From Vicugna pacos (Eukaryota; Chordata; Mammalia; Artiodactyla; Camelidae): a stretch of 64,000 nucleotides of DNA. Below the pieces are notes generated by a model. It did no database searches and had not been told where the DNA came from. It saw only the letters and a program-made list of their open reading frames with translations. The DNA lies in assembly GCF_048564905.1 (NCBI RefSeq), contig NC_133006.1:23156001-23220000 (forward strand), read 5' to 3'. This document shows positions 1 through 12,059 of the stretch, piece by piece (the first letter of the stretch is position 1; each line of letters opens with the position of its first letter). The position numbers and the translations under genes are program-made.

Positions 1-1240
1 TTGCTCTGAAGAAGATGATTCTAAGATATATAATTAATATAATTAAGGCCCTAAATTCTGTAAAACATCAAGCTACTAACTACCATATGAGAGAGACAAA
101 TATATAGAACATAAGTTCTGGTCCATAGAAAACATGGCAAGAATGAGAACTTTTAAAGTATTTTTCTTTTCATCTTTTTCTCACCTGCATCTCATAAGAC
201 ACTAGTCAATTAAAGCAGATATTAAGAAGTGAAAACAGTATTGATTTTAGTCTAATAAATTTACTTTTTTTCCTTTTTCACAATTCCTAAGAGGTTATAT
301 ATAAATATATGTCGATTAATTCCAGCTACTTTTTCAAACAAACACCAAATCCTAGTGGTTGAGCAAGCTAGCAGGTACCTCTTATGCACACACAAAGATT
401 CCTTGTTAAGAAGCTCCACTTGGAGGATGTCCTCCAAGCACTGATTTTGATCTGGACTCTTCCCCTTGTGTAGCTTTTCAATATGCTAGATGTCCCTTAA
501 TTTAAGCCAAAATTTGGGGGGAAGAAAAAAATGTGAAGATCACTAAAGAAAAATGTTTTATGGCAGAGGCTGCATGGTGCTTACCACTTCTGCCTACATA
601 GGCCAGTTCTCATTCATGTGGTTTCACCAAGACACAATGGGAGCTGGGAAATGTTTAGCTTTTTTGTCTAGAAATTAAAAAAAAAGTAATAAATATTGTT
701 AGAGGTAACCAAAGATCAGTTTAAAGCTTCTTCCCATGTATATAACTCATGCAATCCATCCTCAAAAAGCCTAGCCAAGGGTCCGTCCGGTTACTGCGGT
801 TTACTCAAAGGCCAGGATCTCTGGATGTCCAGTCCTCTTCTTTAGGCAGATGTGACTTTTCAGAGCTTGTAATCTGTGTACTTAAGGAGAGGAGTTATCG
901 GCACTCTTCATTATCAGATGAACTGCAGTAAAATGTGGAATAAATTTTTCTATTTGGAATAAGGAAGGAGAAAACAGAAGAGGCATCATTTAACAACAGC
1001 ATTAAGACCCCCCCCATCAGGCAGACATTGTGAAGACCCTCTTTTCTGAGGGTGGAAGAATTTTCCTGATTATATGGACCCTTATTTTGTTGTTAAGGTG
1101 TAACTTGCTTCTCATTGTCTTTAGTGACTTTTCACTCATGCCCCCTTCAAATGCATCGTATCGTAGCACACTTCTCTGTCTTGTGCAAATTCAGTGTTAC
1201 AAAATATGTGTGTAGCTTTCATGCTTGAAGAACTTGCTAG
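1..1240. other. Unassigned non-coding DNA
   Basis: AT-rich sequence with only short, low-complexity open frames. I see no splice-bounded butyrophilin-type exon and no transposon that I can name. It probably lies in an intron of the butyrophilin gene whose last exons are at 6230-7004, but that is inference from position only. Confidence 0.4.
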
Positions 1241-1244
1241 TTTG

Positions 1245-4200
1245 ACCTTGTTTTTTGAAAAGGCTTTATTGAAGTGTTGTTTACATATTATACATTGGTT
1301 CATTTTAAGTGTTTACTCATTTTTAAAAAATCAGTGATTTTTAAAATATTTACATAGTTGGACAGCCATCACCAAATCCATTTTTAGAAGATTTCCATCA
1401 CGTCAAAGAGATCTCAAGTTTCTGTTTTCAGCCAGTCCTGGTTCCCAGTCCCAGGCAACTGCTAATCCACTTTCTGTTGGTATAGATTTGCCTTTCCTGG
1501 ACATATACAATTGAAATCATATAATATATGGTCTTTTGTGTCTGGTTTTTTTCACTTAGCATAACGTTTTTGAGAATCACATTTCAGCATGTTTCAGTAG
1601 TTGGTTCCTTTTTATTGTCAGGTGGTATCCCATTGTATGGATACGCCACATTGTGCTTTTTCATTCCCCAGTTGATAGGCATTAGAACACTTTTACTTTT
1701 GAAGTTTTATGAGCAGCTCTGCTGGAAATATTTATGTACACATCTTTGTGTGAAAATGTGTTTCATTTCTCTTGAATATATACTTAGGAGTGGAAATTCT
1801 GAATCACATAGTACATTTGTGTTTAATGTTTATTTGAATTGTCAAACTGTTTACCAGAGAGTTCGCACCATTTTACATTTTGAACAGAAATATATGACAA
1901 CCTTTGTTATCCATAATTTTTATTATAGCCATCTTATTGAATGTGAAATGTATCTCACCACAGTATTAATTTGAGTTTCCCTAATGTACAATGATGTTGA
2001 ACATTATGTCACATGGTTTATAGCCATTTATATGTGTTCCTTAGTGAAATGTTTAACTATTTTGCCGTTTTTTAATTAGGATGTCTTTATGTTATTATTG
2101 ACTTGTAAGAAATCTTTATATATTTGGATATAAATCTTTTATCAGATAAGTGGTTTAAATATATTTTCTCCCCATCTGTGTATTTTTCTTTCATTTTATT
2201 ATTGGTGTATTTTGAAAGTTTTTATTTTGATAAGGTCCAATTTATCAGGTTTTTTTTCTTTTCTCATTTTGAGTTTTTGGTGTCATGTATTAGTACTTCT
2301 TGCATAACTCAAGATTATCACATTTTTTCCCTAATTTTTTCTACTGAAAAATTTATAGTTTTAGCTGTTACCTTTAGGTCTATAACAAATTTTGAGTTAA
2401 TTGTTTTGTGTGAGTTGAGGGAAAGGTCTAAATACATCTTTTTATATGTAGGTAGTCAGTTGTGTTAACACCAGCTCTTGAAAAGAGTATGCTTTTCCTC
2501 ATTGAATTGTATTGTCACTTTTTAAAAAAAAATCAACTGATCATAAATTGATTTCCGGGTTCAAAATTCTGTTCCACTGATCAATTTGTCTATCTTTAGG
2601 CTAATATCACACTGTCTTCATCTCTGTGACTTTATAGTATTTTCTGAAATTGGAAAGTACAAGTCTTCTCATTTTGAATTTCTTTTAAATGATTAATTTG
2701 GCTATTCTGGTTCCTCTGCATTTTCATATGAAATTTAGGATGAGGCTGAAAATTTCTGCAGAAAAATAAAAGCCTGCTGGAATTTTGATAGGAATGTTAT
2801 TGACTCCATAGATAAATTTGGGATCAACTGCTGTTTCAGTAACAGTGAGTCTTCCTCCTCGTGACTTTGAAATGTTTCTCTTTTTACTCATATCTTCTTT
2901 GTGTCAGAAATGTTTTGTAGTTTTTTTGTTTACAAGTTTTGTTACTTTTTTATTAAATGTCTTACTGAGTATTTGATGTTTTTATCCACTTGTGAATGGA
3001 ATTGTTTTCTTAATTTTATTTCAGACTTTTCATTGTTAATATATAGTACTGCAATAGATTTTTGTATATTGATTTTTTTTATCCTATGACTTGCTGAATC
3101 CATTTACTTTTTTTAGTTTCAGTAGATTTTGTAGATACTTTTATGATTTTCTATGGGTAAGATGAATCAACTATGAATAAAAGGAATTTTGCTTCTTTTT
3201 TTCAAATCTGACTTTAAAAAATGGACTATATAGAATTTTCATTATAATGTTGAATAGAAATAGCATAAGCATCCATCCTTGATTCCTATCATGGAGTGAA
3301 AGCATTTATTATTTTACCATGACATATTTTTTCAGTTGTAAATTTTTCATAGATAGACTTTATCAGGTTGAAAAACTTCCCTTCTATTCCTAATTTGTTA
3401 ATAGTTTTTTAAATAATGAATAGGTATTGGATTTTATCAAATGCTTTAACTGTGCCTATTGAGATGATTATGCTATTTTGTCCATTATTTTATTAGTATT
3501 GTTTATTATATTAATTGATTTTTACATGTTAAGCTGATCTTGCATTCTGGGAATGAACCTCACTTGGTGGTGATCTATAATAATTTTTGTATGAGTTGTT
3601 ATACTAGGTTTACTATTATTTTACTGAGAGTTTTTGCATCTGTATTCATGAGGGATATTTGTGATGTCTTTGTCTGGCTTTAGTACCAGGGTGATACTAG
3701 CCTCAGAATGAGAAGGGAAGTGCTCTACCCTCTTCTGTTTTCTAGAAGATTTTGTTGAATATTGGTATTTTTTTATTCTTTAAATGTTTGATGAAACTCA
3801 CCAATAAAATCATCTGGGCCTGGGAACTTTTTAGTGGGATTTTCAGTGAACAATTCAATTATTTTACTTGTTATAGATCTATCCAGATTTTCTATTCCTT
3901 ATGTCATTTTGAGTAATTTGTGTACGTTGAAGAATTTGTGCATTTCATCTAAGTCTAATTTATTGGCATGCAATTTTAGTAGAAGTTTCATTTGAGCCTT
4001 CTAAATTCTGTAGATTCAATAGTGATGTCTCCTCTTTCATATCTGATTTTGATAACTGGGTTTCTCATTATTATTGAGCAGTCTAGTAAAATTTGCTGAC
4101 TTTTAAAAGAAGCAATATTTGATTTATTGATTTTCTCTAATGAATTTTGTTTTTCATCACAGGTTTCTAACTTAGTCTTTATTATTTCCTTATTTTGACT

Positions 4201-4960
4201 ACTTTAAGCTAAGCTTCTCTGTTTTGTTCCTTCAGAGAGAAGCTTAGGCTATTGATTTAAGATAATACTCTTGTTCTACTTAAGACATTTAAAGTTCTAA
4301 ATTTCCTCTAGGCATTACTTTTAGCTGCATCCAATAAAGTTTGGTAGGTAGCGTTTTCATTTTTATTCAATCCAAAATATCTTCAAAAATTTTTTTGATT
4401 TCCTTTTTGATTCACAGATTATTTTTAAATATATTAATTAATATCCAAATGTTGTTTAAATCTAAAATTTCCTTCTGATTTTTATTTCTAGTTTAATTTT
4501 TTTGTAACTGGAAATCATCCTTTTATGGGCAGCCTTTTATTAATCATTTAAAATATTTTTTCATGAATGAGTGTTTTTCAATTTGATATGTACCTTTGTC
4601 AATTTCCAGTGCTGTAAAGTAGTCATTTTGGACAATCTTTCCAGTCTTAATTGTTGCTTTTGGGGAAGGGATTTGCTGAGCTATTCACTCGACCATTCCA
4701 GAAGTACTCTTAATCTTATTTTTGACAACATTTTTCTCCAAATTTAGTGCACTTCTCATAAATTTCCTTCTAACCAGTTAGTTTCATGTGTCAATAGCTA
4801 TTTCCAAAGTACAACTGTAGATACATTTGTCAATTTCATTTTTTTCCTTATGTGTCTTCTTCATGGTTTCTCTCTTGAAGCTACCTGGTAAAATTGTAAG
4901 AAGTCCATCATTGTGATCTTTGCTCATTCTTAACTTTCCCAAGTCATTTGGTTCATTAAA
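1245..4960 (-). mobile_element. Old L1 LINE, antisense, decayed
   Basis: The plus strand reads as the reverse complement of an L1. The 3' UTR lies at the left (about 1245-1560, with 'aggctttattga' and 'ttcacttagcataa'), then ORF2 continues rightward (for example 'catctgggcctggg' near 3810 and 'ctgcatccaataaagtttgg' near 4325). Stops and indels are frequent throughout, so this is an ancient mammalian L1M-type copy. The open frame at 1528-1974 is on the wrong strand for the L1 and has no meaning. The right border near 4960 is approximate because similarity fades there. Confidence 0.8.
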
Positions 4961-5015
4961 GAAATTGCACTATTCCTTTGTGCTAAAAATGCACTTTTAA
5001 TTTCATCTTTTATTT

Positions 5016-5256
5016 CAGGTGGCCTACAAAAGTGATTGCCTTACTTGTTCTGTAAAAGCCAAGATTGTAAATATTTTAAGGTTTGTGGGCTATGTAGTCT
5101 CTGTCACAATTACTCAGCTGTGCCCTTTTAGCACAAAAGCAGCCATAGGCACTGCATAATGAGTTAGTATGGTTGTGTTACAATAAAACTGTATGTACAC
5201 AAATGACGGGTGGTAGGCTGAATTTGGCTCCTGGGCCAATCTGCTGACTCTTGGTC
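5016..5256. mobile_element. Non-autonomous hAT-Charlie DNA transposon (MER type)
   Basis: The segment shows the pattern of a common short Charlie-group element: 'ttctgtaaaagcc', 'gtaaatattttaagg', 'ggctatgtagtctctgtc', 'agcagccata', 'caataaaactgtatgtac', ending 'ctgctgactcttg'. The two ends are imperfect inverted repeats of the 'caggggtcagcaaa' kind. I cannot settle the subfamily by eye, and I found no convincing 8-bp target duplication. Strand is left open because the element is nearly symmetrical. Confidence 0.7.
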
Positions 5257-5259
5257 TAG

Positions 5260-6229
5260 AAAAAGTTACCTTTTTAAACTCTGAAAATTTACCCATTTTA
5301 GGAATTTTTAAAACTAATTTGCACTTACTCTTGAAACAAAGGTGAATATTTTAAAAATGAATTTTTTAATAGAATGTCAATAATAGACCCAATGAATACT
5401 CTCTTTTCAAGTTCATTCCTTTAGGTCCTGTTTAGGGCACAAGATATATTTTTTAAACGGTCGTAGGAAACAGTTTTAGCATCAGTTTTGTCTCTTCCTA
5501 TCATGGATGTCTCCACATGCAGTTAGTTTTAACTGTTTTATCACTCTATTGCCTATGCACGAAACCAGATCACACTTTTTTAAGTGTTGGCTGCAGTATT
5601 TCACTTTCATTTTATGATAGCACTTTCTGCCTTGATCAGTGTAATCAACTTTGATTTTTATAAAAAGCAACTCCCATATCTCTGTGGTTTAACCCATTCA
5701 TACTGGTAATATGAGTATACCTGTGTCAGTAGCGCTCCTGGGCAACTCTGAGAACTAGTTTTTTTCTAGTCTTCTGTCTGCTCTGTTTTTAGGGTCTTGC
5801 GGTTCTGGCGATAGGTAGGAAAGTGTTAGAATGAGAATGAGAGTGAAAAAGTTCACATGAACTATTTTAAAGTCAAAACTGGAAATGGTATGGCTCCCTG
5901 CTGAGCACACTTGTTTGGCCACAAGTCAGTGACATTGTCTCACCTAAATGCGGTGAAGATGCTGAGAGGCAGACATGTAATTTTGCTATTTGTTTAAGAA
6001 GATAACTGTATGTTGGGAATATATGAAGTCTGCACTACATAAAGTATAATAGAGGAATTAATTATTATGATTATATTTAATACGAAAAGCAGTGGAAACT
6101 TTAGTTCAAGCAAAAGTTATAGAATAAATTTGGGTCATTAGCAAAAGAAGTATTGGAAAGAAGAAATTACCTCTTGCACCAGGAAATTCAGATACTAGGT
6201 CTGACAATGCATATTTATTTTCTTTTCAG
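5260..6229 (+). other. Intron upstream of the 27-nt butyrophilin exon
   Basis: No further short heptad exon was found here. The stretch ends in a good polypyrimidine tract and acceptor ('atttattttcttttcag') directly before the exon at 6230. The sequence is AT-rich and contains no repeat that I can name. Confidence 0.45.
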
Positions 6230-6256
6230 ACTGGAGGAAGGAATTTTTCCAGGCTG
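6230..6256 (+). CDS. Butyrophilin 27-nt juxta-B30.2 exon (partial gene)
   Basis: A 27-nt exon bounded by 'tcttttcag' and 'gtgagtc'. Read after two bases that complete a split codon it codes (D)WRKEFFQA and ends on the first base of the next codon, so it is phase 1-1. It matches in length, place and sequence the short exon that precedes B30.2 in butyrophilins, where BTN1A1 has W-K-K..A and BTN3A has E-W-(R/K)-M-A-L-F-K. It joins in frame to the terminal exon at 6457 to read ..FFQA-VDVTLDP. In the family this stretch lies in the cytoplasmic stalk between the membrane span and B30.2. The upstream exons are outside the window. Confidence 0.8.
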
Positions 6257-6456
6257 GTGAGTCATTCCCTGATGACCTAAGAGGAACTCGACTCCTTATT
6301 CCCAGGATCAGTCTCAGGATTTGTTGGAAGAGGGCTGATGAAAGCCTCCACATGGGTATATATTCCCATCCCGCAAGCTCAAAGATATCTCAGGCTTGTA
6401 TCTTTGCTTCCAGAATCTCTCTTTTTTAGAGATTGAAAGGGTTATTGTCTTTGCAG

Positions 6457-7004
6457 TGGACGTTACTCTGGATCCAGTCACAGCTCATCCTGCCCTCATC
6501 TTGTCTGAAAAGAACAGACGTATAATCTGGGGAGAGAAGCCTCAAGATCTACCTGAGGATCCACAGAGATTTTACTCCCTTCCCTGTGTGCTGGGTCATC
6601 AAGTCATCACTTCAGGGAGATGCTACTGGGAAGTAGAAGTCGGGGACAGTGGAGCCTGGGACCTGGGAATTTGTAGGCCTCATGTAACGAGGAAGGGGAG
6701 GATTTCTATAAAACCAGAGGATGGTTTCTGGGCCATCAGGTTTTATAAGGATGAGTACTGGGCACTCACCTCTCCAGAAACACAACTTACTTTAAAGGAG
6801 CACCCTGCCACAGTATGTATTTTCCTAGAATATGAGGAGGGGCGTATCTCATTTTATAATATGACAGATAAATCCCACATTCACACCTTGTCTCAAGGAT
6901 CCTTTGATGGGCCCTTAAGGCCATTTTTCAGACTTTGGTCCAGCGATTCAGGGCATTTGACCATCTGTCCAGTGTCTGAAGCAGCACAGGTGCCCCTGTG
7001 CTAG
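6457..7004 (+). CDS. Butyrophilin terminal exon with PRY-SPRY (B30.2) domain, BTN1A1-like
   Basis: The terminal exon starts after 'gtctttgcag' and runs open for 182 residues to TAG. The PRY part opens with VDVTLDPVTAHPALILSE. The hallmark SPRY motifs follow: LPCVLGHQVITSGRCYWEVE, EDGFWAI, a YWAL block, IFLEYEEGRISFYNM, and GPLRPFFRLWSS..LTICP. These line up with BTN1A1 more closely than with BTN2 or BTN3 by eye. B30.2 is the cytoplasmic ligand-binding domain of butyrophilins: BTN1A1 uses it to bind xanthine oxidoreductase in milk-fat secretion, and BTN3A1 to sense phosphoantigens. The C-terminal tail after the domain is only about ten residues (..EAAQVPLC), much shorter than that of BTN1A1. 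No break is visible inside the domain, so it looks functional. The open frame continues upstream into the intron, but the acceptor sets the real start. Paralogue identity is uncertain. Confidence 0.88.
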
Positions 7005-7460
7005 GAGCACCATTTAAGCTGCGGGTCAGTGTGTATTGATGCATGGACCATGACATGAATTCTCCTATACCAGAAGCAAGTTACTTTTTCTTATTCATTT
7101 TTATGCTTCTCCCTATTATTTTATCTCCTTCATAAACAGCTCCCCCAAAGCATGGTGCAGGGTGAAAAACTGTGTGTTGCATGTGGTATGTGTAATGAAA
7201 TATATATACATAGACATATATGTATAGACATACTCTCATTTAATGTAATCATATTATCATTATAAATATACACAAGGAACTAGTGCATGTGATCACCCAT
7301 ACAGTGTTATAATTTCTTTAATATTACAAACTTAAAGTGACAAAGATAGGAGTAAGGGAAGAATAACTTTTTGTTTTATACTCTTTTTTACCTTTGGGTT
7401 TTGTACTACATTTACAAAGTGATATGCAGAAAGATAAAATTAAAAGTTTCAAATAAAAAA
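7005..7460 (+). other. Probable 3' UTR of the butyrophilin gene
   Basis: Non-coding sequence after the B30.2 stop codon. An AATAAA hexamer at 7452-7457 is the first canonical poly(A) signal downstream. It sits in an AT-rich context with no strong GT-rich element directly after it, so its use is a guess. Confidence 0.4.
7452..7457 (+). terminator. Candidate poly(A) signal AATAAA
   Basis: Canonical hexamer about 450 nt after the butyrophilin stop codon. It is plausible by distance, but AT-rich DNA yields such hexamers by chance. Confidence 0.3.
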
Positions 7461-7516
7461 TAATTCAATTGTTCTCAGTCTTCTAACTTAGTGGCATTCA
7501 GAGGGGAAAAGAGGGC

Positions 7517-8001
7517 ACTTAGAATGACAATCTCCACGTCCATCCATGTTGCTGCAATTGGTATTATTTTATTGTCATTCTAAGTGAAGTAATCCAGAAA
7601 GAGAAAGAAAAATGCCATACAACATCATTTATATGTGGAATGTAAAAAATGATAAAAGACACAAATGAACCCATTTACGAAACAGAAACAAAATCACAGA
7701 TTTAGAAAACAAACTTATAGTTACCCAGGGGAATACAGTGGGAAGGGATAAATTGGGAGATTGAGATTTGCAGATACTAACTACTGTAGATAAAGTGGAT
7801 AAACAATTAAGTTTATACTGTATAGCACAGGGAACTATATTCAATATCTTGTAGTAACCTATAATGAAAAAGAATATGAAAATGAATATATGTACATATA
7901 TGTATGACTGAACTATTATGTTGTATACCAGGGATTGACACAACATTGTAAATTGGCTATACTTCAATAAAAAATAAAATAAAATAAAATAAAATAAAAT
8001 A
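7517..8001 (+). mobile_element. 5'-truncated L1 with 5' inversion and AAAT tail
   Basis: Bases 7574-7972 are an L1 3' end in sense orientation, with 'gtcattctaagtgaagtaa', 'atatgtggaatgtaaaaaa', 'gcacagggaactatattca' and 'attggctatacttcaataa'. An (AAAT)n tail follows to 8001. Bases 7517-7573 are the reverse complement of the L1 sequence that would lie just upstream ('cttagaatgacaatctcca'), meeting the sense part at a short overlap. This is the signature of twin-primed L1 insertion. The 3' end matches cetartiodactyl-type L1s. Confidence 0.8.
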
Positions 8002-11000
8002 GTGGCAAAAATATTAAAAGTCTATTAAAATACTAAAAAGTAAAAAGAAAAAGAAAATATTGTATCTTTCAAAATTCATTTTTCTAAATATTCATGATCA
8101 GAAAATGTTGAACATGTGCAATATCATGAGTGGATGATTTGGCATTCTCTGATGATAAGCTTACAGGCCACAGGACAAAATTTGAGGAGCAAATGGTCAT
8201 GTTTGCATATGCTGAATTTGAAGTACAAGCAAGATGACCAAAAGAAGATGTTCTAGAAGTTGTTAAATATATGTCAGGAGCTCAGAATGAACGCTTAACA
8301 TACATAGTTGGAGTATAGGGAAGAGGTTAAGGGCTAGGATGAAGAGAAAGACCCTGTGATTGGCCTATGGGGACCCATAGAAACAAAAAAGAATGCTAGT
8401 TCATGGTAATCAAACAAGACTTCAGTGTTACGGTCTTAGTGACCATACATGTCCAATGCTGTGGAGGGTCAAGTTAGTTCAAGTGTCCAAGCAGAGCACA
8501 AGAGACCTGGCTAAGGCACTTAAGCAGACTGATGGGGTTTGAAGAGTGCATGGATATTAGGGAAGCGAAAGAGCTGAGTGTAGACCACTCTCTCAAAGAA
8601 ACACTGACTGTAAAAGAAAGAAAGATATGACAGGATCTAAAACAGAATGCAGGTTAGAAGGAAGGAATTTAGTTTGTGCTTGTTTTGAATAGCTTTGCTT
8701 AAATTTGTTTTGTTTTCAAATGGGAAACACCAAAAGATATGTTTAGGTAGAAAGGAGAGCAGAGCATGAAAGATGGAAGTGATTGGAGAGAAGATACTAC
8801 GGGAAGTGATTATGCCTGGGAAAGAACAGAGGCCGTGATATTTGAGCCCAGTACTGAAGACTGAATAAGAAGATGTGTCGTGGAAAAGCGCTTTAAGGGA
8901 GAAGAATATCAGTTTACCAGTGGTTAAAATGCTCACTTAGGCTGCATGTATGAGTTGACTAAAATAATCTGCAGGATTAATGCATCTGGTGGAGAGTTAA
9001 TGCCACCAGAGGCCAAGACCCTGAGAGAAACACCCTGAGAGCAGAGGGAACAGTACGCTCTGGAAAAGAGGGACATCTCCAAGAGCCTGAGATGATGAGA
9101 AAGGGCAAGACATTGTAGCATTGTTTGTGCAGGTAATCTTAGAAATTGTTCCAGTTGCACTTTTGCTTCTCAGTTATAATTATTCTCAGGATTTGCCACC
9201 ATTTGGTCTTTTTGAGAAGGGAGCTCACACATTACTCGCACATTACCATGTCCCATAAGGTTGGTATCTAAACAACCCCAGACTGAGCTGAGATTCATGA
9301 CCCTGATACTAAAAACCAGTCACTAGCGATCAGTTAATAATGACCTCCATAGCCAATGCTTGCTTTCTCTCTGCAGAAATAACCTTCCAATATTCTGTGG
9401 GGTCTTTCAGATATTTTCTCTTTAGTCTTTTTGAAATTCCTTCCGACCTGCATTGCATATTTGTTTGTTAGGTTTCAAATTTTTCCTCTGATTACTCTTG
9501 TGCACCATTTTTATCATGACTTTGCCACTGAAATGTACCAATGTTTTAGTTTCTTTTTATGAACCCTATAACATTCTTCAGTTTTCAAAACTGAAACACA
9601 TAAAATATTTATACAGCAGATTACTCTCCCAGTGATAAGAAAAATAACTGCTCTGCAGTCTCACGGAATAAATTACAAAGGTGAACCAATTTATAGCCCA
9701 GATAGATATCCTTGCTAAGTCATCAGTTACGGCTGATTTACTTACTTTTGCAATTATTCTTATCTGGGCAATAAAAACATTCATATGACTTTCTCATATT
9801 TTCTAAAGTTCTATGTTCAAAGATCAACAATATGCCAAGAAGGGAAAGAAGAGAAAGAGAATGACAGAAAGACAGGCTCCTTATGACACTCAGTAGAGAA
9901 TTCATGGAGAGCAAATAGAGATGTGAAAATCAGCAACCGTTGGAAACAGATGTATGGATTAGTCTATTTGAACTACTTTGAAAATGTAGGTTGCAATAGA
10001 GTGAAGAAAATTAATAAATATAAAGGCATATGAAATTCATTCAACTGCTCATTTGTTCTAAATGCATTTACCAAATTTTTGCCATGTTTCACACTGTGCA
10101 AGTGAGTATAAACTAACAAAATTACAATAAGCTGGATATCAAGGAAATTGTTTTCTGAGCACTAGGAGGGACAAATAAATGATTGTCCTTTTATTTGACA
10201 TATGATTTAATCCTATTGTTGAAAATACATTTTGAAGGAAATCAATGTACTTGGAGGAGTGTATGCCATGGCGGTTTCTCATCTGCCCTTATGAGAGGTG
10301 TACCTGACTCAAGTCCCACTGTGACACCAACAGGTTGGGCCATGGAGTTCACACTTGAGGCAACACAACACAAAATCAAAAAGTGAAAAAGTGCCAAAAA
10401 CTGAAATGGAAGGAAAGTTACACAGAGGACTGACATACCCGAGGGAGACACAGGCTAGTCTCAACTAGGGAAGCTGAACCAGTTGTTTTTACCAATAAGG
10501 TTACGATTCGAAGCGAAAGATTTCTGAGTGATTTCCCAGAAATGCCTTTATCATTACTAACTTTTTTTCTGGACTCCATAGTGAGTAAACAGTAGAGAAA
10601 CCATCCCCCACCCCTGTCGTCAGCAAAAGGCCAAAGTCTCTCACCTGAGAAGCCTAGAATTACAGGGTTTACTTAGTAGAAATTCCTGACAGTTTCAATG
10701 GAATTTTTATGGTAGGACTTGAGTTATTTCTGGCTTAATTTTTCCCCATTTGACTTTGTTTTTACATTGGTATGCAATAACAATCTCAACAGTAGTAAGA
10801 GAGTTAATAGCAATTATTAAGCTCATAGGTTAAGGGATGTGAAAACCACCACCTTTCAAGGCTGGAGATGTAAAATTAAGAATCAGCTACCTTCAATGTC
10901 CCAGGTCGATTTTCCACAAACTGTAAGCTTAATAAGTCTAGATTGCACAAAACTATAGTGGCAGTATATACACACCATGCTTACTCTGAAAAAGGTAAAA

Positions 11001-11118
11001 GCATAAATCTAGAAAGTTGGTATAATAATAGTTCACTTAAATCTCTATGTTAGTCTCTTGAAATTAATAGTAATAAAAATAGGAAGGACAGCCATTCCTC
11101 AGAGGGTTTATAAATTTT
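8002..11118. other. Unassigned non-coding DNA
   Basis: No gene, no Ig-type exon with the conserved cysteine motifs, and no repeat that I can name with confidence. A weak L2-like look around 10030-10120 ('attcattcaactgctcattt' and onward) is not enough to annotate. Open frames on both strands here are short and have no recognisable protein similarity. Confidence 0.4.
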
Positions 11119-11137
11119 GTGTGTGTGTGTGTGTGTG
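11119..11137. repeat. (GT)n microsatellite
   Basis: A pure GT run of about 19 nt, outside the exon array. Confidence 0.85.
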
Positions 11138-11229
11138 AGTATGTGTCTTCATAGGAGCACACATATCAGCTTTATGTTCATGTCAGTTCATATTTATTAC
11201 CATCATATGAACAAAGAGGAGTAAAGTGC

Positions 11230-11413
11230 AGTCCAGAGTCCCCTTCTCTGGTACTTCCTGCCCTTGGGCTGCTCTCCTACCTCCGCTGGTTACAGAACAA
11301 GGAGGAAGACAACTGGGTGGCCTGGAGCTTCCAGGTGCTAGGCTTCAGTGTTCAGAGGGGCCTCAAGAGGGGAGGAGAGGACACTGACACTGCTTTGTTG
11401 GAGATTCAGCCAG
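11230..11413 (+). other. GC-richer patch ending in a strong splice donor; possible first exon
   Basis: This is the only locally GC-rich stretch between the B30.2 exon and the array. It ends at 'gattcagccag' followed by 'gtgagt', a near-perfect U2 donor. A polypyrimidine-rich acceptor follows at 11583-11602 ('ttctttctttctttccatag'). Translation in any frame shows no signal peptide or Ig sequence that I recognise, so at best it is a 5' untranslated exon of the downstream array gene. It could equally be chance. Confidence 0.2.
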
Positions 11414-12059
11414 GTGAGTTAAAAACGAATGTTGTTTGCTGGGGAATTAGAAGTGGAGTTGGGGGGGGGGGTGCGCGCGCGTGTGTGAGAAGGGCTTGAG
11501 AAAGGTCAATGTAGATGTGACAAATTTAGAAAAAAACAAAGGCCTAAATTTAGCGTTTTGACCCTCATGAATTGTTGATCTTTTCTTTCTTTCTTTCCAT
11601 AGTTAGAAAACCTTAAGGGTTTTCTAGGGGACCTCTAGGAGAACCGTGTCTTCTCCAACCTTGGGTCCTGGGCTCCCCCCTCGGCACTCTGGTCCTCAGA
11701 ACCTGTCTGGCTCTGGCTCTGTTGGTTCTATATCCCTCCCATGGTCTCTATGTCCTTCTTTAATATCTCTGTTCTCCTTCCATCATTGTTTGTCCAACAG
11801 GCTTTTTTTTTTTTTCTCAGCTGAGAACACTCTGAGACCCATTTCTTTATTGTACCTCTTTCCCTAAACTCAATCCTTCATAAACAAATTAGGAAAATGG
11901 GACCTTTTCCTTATAGTCTTCTATTTAATAATAATGTCTAAAACAGAATATGAAAATCACGATAATATTACAATGCACGTAGAAAGAGTTCTATAAGATT
12001 TAAAAACATAATTCTCTTCTTATACAAATGCCCAAATAAAAATTTTATTTAAAAATAAA

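Noticed and set aside
1528-1974. 148-residue plus-strand open frame
   Set aside because: Lies antisense on an L1 3' region and has no protein similarity that I recognise.
5787-5810. Possible 22-nt exon between 'ctgtttttag' and 'gtagga' upstream of the B30.2 gene
   Set aside because: Length is not divisible by three and the sequence is unlike any heptad exon.
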